Source of the DNA: Leptospira brenneri
GTDB lineage: Bacteria > Spirochaetota > Leptospiria > Leptospirales > Leptospiraceae
Direction: 5' to 3'
Assembly: GCF_002812125.1 (NCBI RefSeq)
Contig: NZ_NPDQ01000002.1
Location: 496,001 to 560,000 of the forward strand
Length of the DNA stretch: 64,000 nucleotides
Numbering within the stretch: position 1 is the first letter of the stretch; every line of letters starts with the position of its first letter. Positions 9,126 through 15,232 of this stretch are shown piece by piece. The position numbers were made by a program, and so were the translations under genes. The notes beneath the pieces were generated by a model that saw only the letters and a program-made list of their open reading frames with translations, did no database searches and was not told the origin of the DNA.

Positions 9126-9154
9126 GTTATAGCAATATGGGTTTTTGGGAGCAA
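9126..9154 (-). promoter_or_regulatory. Candidate sigma70-type promoter for the DUF4345 gene
   Basis: On the minus strand TTGCTC (9149-9154) is followed after exactly 17 nt by TATAAC (9126-9131), a good match to -35/-10 boxes. The -10 ends 8 nt before the ATG at 9117, so transcription would begin 1-3 nt from the start codon. Confidence 0.45.
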
Positions 9155-9237
9155 TCTATAATTTTAGTCATATTTTTTAGAAAAAAACTGTCGATCTATG
9201 TTATGTTCCACTAATACTTGCTAGGAGATTGAGTAAT

Positions 9238-9531
9238 ATGAAATTTATGTTATTCTATTTTTTGTTGATCTTTTTGAATTGCACCGATCAAAAGGATTTT
9301 TGTATGGAAAGCGTAAGAAGAAAAGGTGGGAGCTTGGAGGGTGAGGCTAAATCGCTTTGCTTAGGTTATTTAGTTCTTGACAATTCAGTAAGAATCAATG
9401 AAGAACGTGGACGCCCTTCATCCGCTACTCGTTTTATTGCTGATCAAAATTTAGTGGGTTGCCTTTATAAAACCATCGAAGAACGGAAATGTGAAAAAAA
9501 GTCAGAGTACGTCCCACATTTTGGGTATTAG
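9238..9531 (+). CDS. Small Cys-rich lipoprotein, copy A1
   Basis: A 97-residue lipoprotein from the ATG at 9238; GGAG lies 10 nt upstream, while the in-frame TTG at 9229 is too close to it. The signal ends in the lipobox LIFLNC (Cys15). The mature part has further cysteines, in DFC, SLC, GCL and RKC. The C-terminal signature LxxCxxxxxERKCExKSExVPHFGY is shared with A2 and, more loosely, with B1, B2 and the later gene at 10817. No known domain is recognised; the protein is probably outer-membrane anchored. Confidence 0.7.
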   Translation: MKFMLFYFLLIFLNCTDQKDFCMESVRRKGGSLEGEAKSLCLGYLVLDNSVRINEERGRPSSATRFIADQNLVGCLYKTIEERKCEKKSEYVPHFGY

Positions 9532-9540
9532 GGGGAAGTG

Positions 9541-9858
9541 ATGAGACAGATTCGAAAAGTTTTCTATCTGGTGTTCATACTAATTCTAACATATTGTTCT
9601 GTTGGGACAAATGAAGAAGCATGTAAATACTATTTAGAGAGAGACTATGGAAATGCCTGTCTTGGTCTTGCCATAGGATATAACTTTGGAGAAGAAAATG
9701 CACCATCAAGAGCAATTGGGATTAACTATTATTTGGTAAATTGTTATACTTATCTCAAAAAGAAAAAGGAATGTGAACGTGAAGAAAACCAATACCTCCC
9801 AGGCTTGTATGGGATGAATTTAATTGTTGGAAGTCCTGACTATATTTTTAGAAGGTAG
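9541..9858 (+). CDS. Small Cys-rich lipoprotein, copy B1
   Basis: A 105-residue lipoprotein. The ATG at 9541 is taken over the GTG at 9538 because GGGGGA sits just upstream of both. The signal ends LILTYC (Cys19). The mature part has cysteines in EEACKYY, GNACLG, VNCYT and KECER, and ends with the ECEREENQYLPGLYG block common to B1 and B2. The gene starts 10 nt after A1 and should be co-transcribed. Function unknown. Confidence 0.7.
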   Translation: MRQIRKVFYLVFILILTYCSVGTNEEACKYYLERDYGNACLGLAIGYNFGEENAPSRAIGINYYLVNCYTYLKKKKECEREENQYLPGLYGMNLIVGSPDYIFRR

Positions 9859-9869
9859 GAGATTTAAAT

Positions 9870-10229
9870 TTGGGATCTATCTCTTTGTATTTAAAAAGAA
9901 ATTTTAAATTTAATTTTGATAAGGATCTTCATTTGAAAAAAGGATTGTTTCTCTTTCTGTTGTTATTTTTTTTATGTTGCTCAAATCAAAAGGAGTATTG
10001 TTCTTCTAGTCTAAAAGAAGGCCCGGATATTCAAGGAATTGATTCCAAAGGTGCCGGTTCTTTATATGTATATTATGATAATGAGTTAAACAAAAAAAGA
10101 GAAGATGGAGTGATTACGATTCGGGAAAATTCAATTGTAAACTCCATGTTAATATTATGCCTTCAAAAAACATATAAGGAACGGAAATGTGAAGGAAAAT
10201 CGGAATTCGTCCCACATTTTGGGTATTAG
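9870..10229 (+). CDS. Small Cys-rich lipoprotein, copy A2
   Basis: Paralogue of A1, 119 residues from a TTG at 9870 with GGAG 8 nt upstream. That start gives an unusually long 22-residue stretch before the signal core. A second in-frame TTG at 9933 with AAGGAT upstream would give a normal signal (LKKGLFLFLLLFFLCC) and may be the true start. The C-terminus (ERKCEGKSEFVPHFGY) is nearly the same as in A1, while the middle (residues about 45-85) has diverged. Lipidation would occur at one of the two adjacent cysteines of FLCC. Confidence 0.65.
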   Translation: MGSISLYLKRNFKFNFDKDLHLKKGLFLFLLLFFLCCSNQKEYCSSSLKEGPDIQGIDSKGAGSLYVYYDNELNKKREDGVITIRENSIVNSMLILCLQKTYKERKCEGKSEFVPHFGY

Positions 10230-10238
10230 GGGAAAGTG

Positions 10239-10571
10239 ATGAAGCAGCTTCGAAACATATTTTGCCTGGTGTTCATTGTTATTTTGGAAAACTGTAACGT
10301 TGGTAAAAAGGAAGATGCATGTAAATACTATCTGGAAAGGGATTTTAAACTATATTGTGAACAACTAGTTCTTTTATCGCCTGCAATATTGAAAGAGGAT
10401 AAAAATTTAGGACAAGCTATCGCTTCCAACATTGTGTTAGTCGGTTGCGCGACCTACCTTAAAAAGAAAAAGGAATGTGAAAGAAAAGAAAATCAATACT
10501 TGCCAGGTTTGTATGGGATGAATGAAACCAGGGAAAATTTGGATGCTATCACAAAAATAAAGAAGAGTTGA
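10239..10571 (+). CDS. Small Cys-rich lipoprotein, copy B2
   Basis: Paralogue of B1, 110 residues from the ATG at 10239 (GTG at 10236 is the alternative). The signal ends VILENC (Cys19), and the mature start KEDACKYYLERDF mirrors NEEACKYYLERDY of B1. The C-terminal block YLKKKKECERKENQYLPG is also shared, with a different tail after GMNE. It closes the duplicated unit; 245 nt without a gene follow. Confidence 0.7.
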   Translation: MKQLRNIFCLVFIVILENCNVGKKEDACKYYLERDFKLYCEQLVLLSPAILKEDKNLGQAIASNIVLVGCATYLKKKKECERKENQYLPGLYGMNETRENLDAITKIKKS

Positions 10572-10816
10572 ATTTGATTTTTTTTCTGCGTTTAGTAGAG
10601 GAAGATTAAATGGCAAATTCAAGGATCTACGCGCTGGCCTATACCTGATTAGATTCTTAGTCGTGGTAAAGAAGACTTGGAAACCATCGGTTGCATTTTC
10701 TATTTTGATTTGAATTTAATCCAATGAGGATTGGGACTTCATCATAAACTTATGTTTTAGATCATATAAAAACTAGGACGAACAAAGATTTTGTATAGTA
10801 TTAAGAGGAATGATAA

Positions 10817-11101
10817 ATGGGAAGTTGTAGAAAAAAATTCGCTTTTATATTCTACCTATTGACTGGGTTATTTTTTATTGAATGTAATTTCAAGGAGCAG
10901 TGTGAAAGTCAAACCCCAAATGATAATTATGATGTTTGTTTTTTCTTACTTCAGAATTATCAAAACGCTGACGAAGAAAGGAAACGAAATATGAGGGTCG
11001 ACTTGATTTTGACAAATTGCCTAATTACACACCAAGACATACAGAAATGTAAAAAAGAACCTACTGCATGGCCTCTGCCAGAGGCCACGCGTATTCGATA
11101 A
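10817..11101 (+). CDS. Fifth, more distant member of the small lipoprotein family
   Basis: A 94-residue lipoprotein with GAGGA about 7 nt upstream of its ATG. The signal ends LFFIEC (Cys23). The mature part keeps the family skeleton: an early Cys pair (EQCES, YDVCFF), then LILTNC, QKCKKEP and a Pro-containing C-terminus (AWPLPEA), in the same order as LxxC...KxCE...LPG of the A and B proteins. It is separated from B2 by 245 nt with its own likely promoter. Paralogy is my reading of the Cys spacing and needs an alignment. Confidence 0.6.
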   Translation: MGSCRKKFAFIFYLLTGLFFIECNFKEQCESQTPNDNYDVCFFLLQNYQNADEERKRNMRVDLILTNCLITHQDIQKCKKEPTAWPLPEATRIR

Positions 11102-11274
11102 AATGTATGCCATTAAGATATGGGTAACACTTTGAAGCAAAGGAAAAATTCAAAGAAAGAGACAATGACCTCATATTCAATCGCTTGCTTTTGAACTAAA
11201 CTGACCAAACTATTGGTATGTCTGCGATAGAAGTTCTAAATTTTAATTTTATTCAAAACACATTGAAAAAATAA

Positions 11275-11415
11275 AATGAACTTGAATGGAGAAAATTCTC
11301 TGCCACTAGAAACCATTTAATTCATGGCTATTTTATTGTTGATTATGAAATAGTATGGGACCTGGTTCAAAACAAAATCCCAGTTCTTGAAACACAAATA
11401 AAAGAAATTATCTAA
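11275..11415 (+). pseudogene. C-terminal remnant of a HepT-type HEPN toxin
   Basis: This frame, open only from a stop codon at 11272, encodes the end of a HepT (DUF86) protein. It contains RNHLIHGY, the HEPN RNase motif Rx4HxY, then VDYEIVWDLV and the typical KIPVLETQIKEII ending at TAA 11413-11415. The N-terminal two thirds of the family are missing, and no MntA-type nucleotidyltransferase partner is seen upstream. It is best read as a decayed MntA/HepT toxin-antitoxin locus. Confidence 0.7.
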
Positions 11416-11757
11416 AAGAAAAAACTCTTTCTGATTAAAATAAATGACTACGCATAGCAGCAACTTACCACTTTGTTTCGTGCCAGTCCCAAACGTCTCG
11501 TTCCGGGACTCAGTCGGACAACTTCGGTAAGTTTATTTGCAATCGTTGATTGAATTCCATTTTTTGTCAGTGTGAGAAAACTGAAGTATCCTTCTTTACA
11601 ACAATTTGGTGTTTCCGAAATTCATTTCTAAATAAAGGCTATTGATTGTGGAAATCTTATTGAAGCAGGGTTCGGACAGTTTTGGTCGTTGCCCTGATTC
11701 GCCCACCCTTCGCTCCGCCATCCTGGCTACGCTTGCGCGGGCCCGTCACCACTCACT

Positions 11758-11777
11758 TTTCCGCATCCATGCGGAAA
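11758..11777. repeat. Perfect 9-bp-stem palindrome in GC-rich segment
   Basis: TTTCCGCAT and ATGCGGAAA flank a CC dinucleotide, forming a near-closed hairpin. It sits in the segment 11660-11830, whose composition is clearly richer in G+C than its surroundings. It may be part of a dispersed repeat or structured RNA; a genome-wide copy search would decide. Confidence 0.45.
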
Positions 11778-11868
11778 CTGCTCCTATTGTCGCAGTCGTT
11801 CGGGTTCTATTCGAATCCTTCAATCAGTTGTTAGTCGGGGATTTGATTCTGTGATTCAGAACTTAGTT

Positions 11869-11956
<88 letters not shown>

Positions 11957-11962
11957 GTTGCA

Positions 11963-12037
11963 TGGAGCCGCCTGAGGGATTTGAACCTCCGACCGGCTGT
12001 TTACAAAACAGCTGCTCTACCACTGAGCTAAGGCGGC
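11963..12037 (-). tRNA. tRNA-Thr (TGT)
   Basis: On the minus strand the acceptor stem is GCCGCCT with AGGCGGC, and the D arm holds AGCTCAGTGGTAGAGC. The anticodon stem GCTGT/ACAGC encloses TTTGTAA (anticodon TGT), and the T arm is GGTTCAAATCC. The 3' CCA is encoded. Thr followed by Tyr is the common start of the thr-tyr-gly-thr-tufB cluster in many bacteria, but here the series ends after Tyr. Confidence 0.95.
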
Positions 12038-12046
12038 ATGCATATC

Positions 12047-12075
12047 CAATTTTTGTGAAAAGCTGTTAAGGTCAA
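12047..12075 (-). promoter_or_regulatory. Candidate promoter of the tRNA-Thr/Tyr transcript
   Basis: On the minus strand TTGACC (12070-12075) is followed after 17 nt by AAATTG (12047-12052), about 10 nt before the tRNA-Thr 5' end. The -35 is good and the -10 weak. Confidence 0.35.
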
Positions 12076-12121
12076 ATAAAAATTCTTTGAGTGGAGATGG
12101 ATTCTTTCAGAATGACCGGAG

Positions 12122-12511
12122 ATGGCACTGTTTTTGGTCAATTCTCTGATGACGATCTCCATAATTGGATTTTATTTGGGGTATTTCTTTCGAAAGAGAG
12201 ACCGAAATCGACATAGGGTCTTCAATTCTGTTGGGATTTTGGCAAATCTCATCGCCGCTGTCTATCTCTTGAGCATCAAGTATTTGTTAGGTGGGATTGC
12301 GGAGCACCAAATCTATCCAACAGCCCCGGAAATCATCATTCATATCCATCGTTTTTTTGCAGCGAATGCACTCGTTCTTATGTTGTGTATGGGTTATTTG
12401 GGATGGAAAAGAAAACGTAACTTACATGTAAAATTGCATTACATCTTTTTGCCATTGTACACGATTGTTTATATCTCCGGTCTGTTTTTATTTCAATCAA
12501 AACCGCTTTAA
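12122..12511 (+). CDS. Four-helix membrane protein, DUF420-like
   Basis: A 129-residue membrane protein with helices at about 5-22, 36-52, 70-90 and 105-122. Histidines lie near the membrane faces (RNRHRVF, AEHQIYP, IIHIHRFF, NLHVKLHY), a pattern that resembles DUF420/CtaM-like or cytochrome b561-like proteins. Family assignment is tentative. It lies 9 nt before the transketolase subunit gene (12 nt with stop included), so it may head that transcript. No cofactor role can be claimed from sequence alone. Confidence 0.6.
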   Translation: MALFLVNSLMTISIIGFYLGYFFRKRDRNRHRVFNSVGILANLIAAVYLLSIKYLLGGIAEHQIYPTAPEIIIHIHRFFAANALVLMLCMGYLGWKRKRNLHVKLHYIFLPLYTIVYISGLFLFQSKPL

Positions 12512-12520
12512 GGAATGTTC

Positions 12521-13333
12521 ATGGAAAAAATTGAAGTCGCAAAGAAATTTGCAAAAGATATCCGAATTCAAGTGATCAAAATGGTAACTGCTGCCAATTC
12601 CGGTCACCCAGGTGGTCCATTGGGGCTTGCTGATATCTACGCTGCACTCTATACTTCTATTTTAAATCATGATCCAAAAAATCCTGAATTACCTGAAAGA
12701 GACCGCCTCATTCTTTCGAATGGTCACGTTTGTGCCGTTCGCTATGCTGCTATGGGTCTTTCTGGTTATTTCCCTGTAGAAGATTTACTTACGTTTCGTA
12801 ATATCAATTCTTATCTCCAAGGTCATCCTTCTACACGTTATATGAAAGGAATCGAATCCAGTTCAGGATCTCTCGGACAAGGTTTATCAGTTTCAGTTGG
12901 TTTAGCTCTTGGCGCGAAGTTAAAAAAAGAGACATATAAAATTTATACATGTATATCCGATGGAGAATGTGGAGAAGGAATGACTTGGGAAGCTGCTCAG
13001 TCAGCAGTTCACTTCAAAACAGACAACCTCATTGCTTTTATGGATCGTAACTACATTCAAATTGATGGTAACACCGAAGAAGTAATGAAGTTAGAACCAT
13101 TGGATAAAAAGTTCGAGATGTTTGGTTGGAACGTCATCAATGCAGACGGACATAATATGGAAGAAATTTTCTCTGCATTTGCAAAAGCAAAACAACATAC
13201 TGGTGGACCAACTCTCATTGTCTTTAGAACTATTTTAGGGAAAGGTGTTTCCTATATGGAAAACAATCCTAAATGGCATGGAACTCCTCCCAACAAAGAA
13301 CAAGAAGCGCAAGCACTTGCAGAATTAGTATAA
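12521..13333 (+). CDS. Transketolase, N-terminal (TPP-binding) subunit
   Basis: The N-terminal half of transketolase (270 residues), which binds thiamine diphosphate. Recognisable are [10 protein letters not shown], the LSNGH segment and the SDGECGEG...N stretch that coordinates the cofactor metal. The ATG at 12521 is preferred over 12515 because AGGA lies 6 nt before it. In split transketolases a separate C-terminal subunit supplies the pyrimidine-binding half; it is not the next gene here, so it must be encoded elsewhere. The role is in the non-oxidative pentose phosphate pathway. Confidence 0.9.
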   Translation: MEKIEVAKKFAKDIRIQVIKMVTAANSGHPGGPLGLADIYAALYTSILNHDPKNPELPERDRLILSNGHVCAVRYAAMGLSGYFPVEDLLTFRNINSYLQGHPSTRYMKGIESSSGSLGQGLSVSVGLALGAKLKKETYKIYTCISDGECGEGMTWEAAQSAVHFKTDNLIAFMDRNYIQIDGNTEEVMKLEPLDKKFEMFGWNVINADGHNMEEIFSAFAKAKQHTGGPTLIVFRTILGKGVSYMENNPKWHGTPPNKEQEAQALAELV

Positions 13334-13347
13334 TCTTTTAGATTAGG

Positions 13348-13375
13348 TTGACATTTTTGATTTTATACCGATAGT
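13348..13375 (+). promoter_or_regulatory. Candidate promoter giving a leaderless SirB1-like transcript
   Basis: TTGACA (13348-13353) is followed after 16 nt by GATAGT (13370-13375). The ATG at 13382 lies at about the expected transcription start and has no Shine-Dalgarno sequence. A weak TAATCT/AGATTA hairpin (13331-13345) precedes it. Confidence 0.45.
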
Positions 13376-13381
13376 TTTTGC

Positions 13382-14275
13382 ATGGGTCAAACTTCCTTTC
13401 CTGATTTTTATCCAGATGATATCACTCGTTTGTTGTATGATTGGGAAGTTGCGCCACCTGAGAAAAAACGTTTTTTATTAAAACTCATCGCATCTCGAAT
13501 TCCATGGCAGATCCAATTAGAGTCTGCTTTGGATGAAGTAAAAGATCCTTACTTAAGAGTTCAGGCTCGTAGTTTAAAATCCGAAATCACTCGTCATAGA
13601 CTTCGTCATTCCTTCTTTAAACTTACGTTACGTGGGAATACAAACCATTACAAAGACTTAGAAGAGATGGTTGTGCAATTGTCCAGCATTGGTTTCCCAG
13701 ATCAAAACTATGCAGAGATCAAACAAGAGTTGGATCGGATTGCCATTCGTGTCTCTGAATTGTATGATGACCATTCTGGTTATTTAACAGATGAACTCAA
13801 AGTCCAAATCCTTTGCCAAGTTTTATTTCAAGAAGAAGGATTTGTTGGGAATATTCAAAATTATAATGATCCTGGGAATTCTTACTTATTCCAAGTGACT
13901 AAAAGTAGGTTAGGGATTCCTATTTCTTTGTCTGTCGTATATCTGTTAGTTGGTCAAAGGTTGGGGCTTCCACTTTACGGAACCAATTTACCTCTTCATT
14001 TCCTTTTGCAATATGAGTCGGAAGGTTATTTTACCTATATTGATCCATTTCATGGTGGTGTTTTGTTAGATAAATTCACCTGTGAAAAATTTTTGGAAGC
14101 AAACGGATACAGTAATTCTCCGAAATATTTTACAAAAGCATCTACACTTTCCATGATCAAACGTATGTGCAGAAATCTAATCCATATCTACAGAGACAAC
14201 CAATCCAAAGAAATGGAGAACATCATTAAGGATCATCTTCAGATTCTAGAAAGCCGATCCACTCATGTGGAATAA
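13382..14275 (+). CDS. SirB1-family transglutaminase-like protein
   Basis: A 297-residue protein matching the SirB1/Transglut_core2 family. The core reads NYNDPGNSYL, GIPISLSVVYL, LGLPLYGTNLPLHFLL and IDPFHGG, with an N-terminal helical region of about 120 residues. The family lacks a proven enzymatic role; the fold is transglutaminase/cysteine-protease-like, but the usual catalytic Cys is not visible in the GIPISLS segment. It is followed after 3 nt by the polyprenyl synthase gene. No ribosome binding site is apparent, in line with the promoter just upstream. Confidence 0.82.
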   Translation: MGQTSFPDFYPDDITRLLYDWEVAPPEKKRFLLKLIASRIPWQIQLESALDEVKDPYLRVQARSLKSEITRHRLRHSFFKLTLRGNTNHYKDLEEMVVQLSSIGFPDQNYAEIKQELDRIAIRVSELYDDHSGYLTDELKVQILCQVLFQEEGFVGNIQNYNDPGNSYLFQVTKSRLGIPISLSVVYLLVGQRLGLPLYGTNLPLHFLLQYESEGYFTYIDPFHGGVLLDKFTCEKFLEANGYSNSPKYFTKASTLSMIKRMCRNLIHIYRDNQSKEMENIIKDHLQILESRSTHVE

Positions 14276-14278
14276 TGA

Positions 14279-15232
14279 ATGAAACAAAACATTCGTATTC
14301 AATCTATACTAACTAAGTTTGATAAAAATTTAGATGGAATTATCAAAGAAGACATTCCTGTTCTTAAAAAGATTAAAAAACATGTCATCACTTCTGGTGG
14401 AAAACGAATTCGTCCTTTCTCTCATTATTTATTTTGTCAGTTCTTAAATGTAAAAGATAAAAATTGGCTAGATGTAGGAAGTGTGGCAGAACTCATCCAT
14501 GCTGCCAGTTTACTTCATGATGATGTGGTGGATAATGCACCCATTCGTCGTGGTAAACCAACCATTGGATCTTTGTTTGGAAATAAAACCGCCATTCTTG
14601 CCGGCGACTATCTGTTAGCTTGTGGAATTAGTCGGCTCAATTCACTTGGAAATCCGGAACTGATGGAGATTTTTTCCCAAGTTTTGAAGGATTTGTCTGT
14701 CAGTGAACTTTTGCAAATGGAATGGGAAAAAAATCCTAAAATTACCTTAAAGATTTACGATTCCATCATTTATGGAAAAACCGCATCGTTATTTGGAGTT
14801 TGTACAGAATCGGCTGCAATCCTTGCGGGTAAGTCTAAAAAAGAAAGAGCACTTGTTCGTGATTTTGGTGTTAGGTTGGGAAAACTTTTTCAGAAAAAAG
14901 ATGATTGTTTGGATTATTTTGTAGAATCCAGTGCTAGTGGTAAAGAGTTCTTAAAAGATTTTAAAAACGGATTATATACTTATCCAGTTTTAGTGCTTCG
15001 AAGTCACCTTGGTGTATTAGAAAAAAGAAAAATGGAATCGGTATTTAAAAAAGAAGAAAGGAATTCTTCTGATGAGTCTTATATTCTTGGTTTGATGGAA
15101 TCTAAAAAAATCGCTGAAAAACTCCATAAAGAATTGAATTCCGAAAAGAACTACCTACTTGGTTTTTTAAATCAATTTCCTGATAGTATTGAAAGACAGT
15201 TGTTTATAGAACAATTAGAACGATTGACTTAA
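14279..15232 (+). CDS. Polyprenyl diphosphate synthase
   Basis: A trans-isoprenyl diphosphate synthase of 317 residues. The first Asp-rich motif DDVVD is at 81-85 and is followed by NAPIRRG; the second is DDCLD at 208-212. GGKRIRP at about 40-46 binds the diphosphate. It extends allylic diphosphates with IPP, here probably to the quinone side chain or undecaprenyl-type precursors; chain length cannot be fixed by eye. It is coupled to the SirB1-like gene and its stop codon overlaps that of the convergent histidine kinase. Confidence 0.88.
   Translation: MKQNIRIQSILTKFDKNLDGIIKEDIPVLKKIKKHVITSGGKRIRPFSHYLFCQFLNVKDKNWLDVGSVAELIHAASLLHDDVVDNAPIRRGKPTIGSLFGNKTAILAGDYLLACGISRLNSLGNPELMEIFSQVLKDLSVSELLQMEWEKNPKITLKIYDSIIYGKTASLFGVCTESAAILAGKSKKERALVRDFGVRLGKLFQKKDDCLDYFVESSASGKEFLKDFKNGLYTYPVLVLRSHLGVLEKRKMESVFKKEERNSSDESYILGLMESKKIAEKLHKELNSEKNYLLGFLNQFPDSIERQLFIEQLERLT

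Larger units (their letters stand above)
9238..10571 (+). repeat. Tandem duplication of a two-gene lipoprotein unit
   Basis: Two diverged copies of an A-B gene pair lie head to tail: A1 (9238-9531) with B1 (9541-9858), and A2 (9870-10229) with B2 (10239-10571). The period is 698 nt, measured between the equivalent B starts. The A-B junctions are nearly identical at base level: both contain CCCACATTTTGGGTATTAGG followed by GGRAAGTGATGA (9510-9543 and 10208-10241). The 3' parts of B1 and B2 also align closely (KKKKECER and QYLPGLYGMN encoded in both), while the central parts of the genes have drifted. Confidence 0.85.
11102..11868. other. Gene-poor degraded stretch between lipoprotein array and tRNAs
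   Basis: About 770 nt without an intact gene. It holds the 3' end of a HepT-like gene (11275-11415), an imperfect hairpin with GTCCC/GGGAC arms near 11486-11509, and a markedly GC-rich segment (about 11660-11830) with a strong 20-nt palindrome at 11758-11777. The 70-codon frame at 11642-11854 lies in the GC-rich part and is not believed to be a gene. The stretch looks like insertion and decay beside tRNA genes. Confidence 0.6.

Noticed and set aside
11281..11415. Functional HepT toxin
   Set aside because: Only the C-terminal part remains, with a stop codon at 11272 and no antitoxin; treated as a remnant.
11642..11854. 70-codon plus-strand frame in the GC-rich segment
   Set aside because: No ribosome binding site, no signal or domain, Arg/Ala-rich translation of a GC-rich non-coding segment; better explained by composition.
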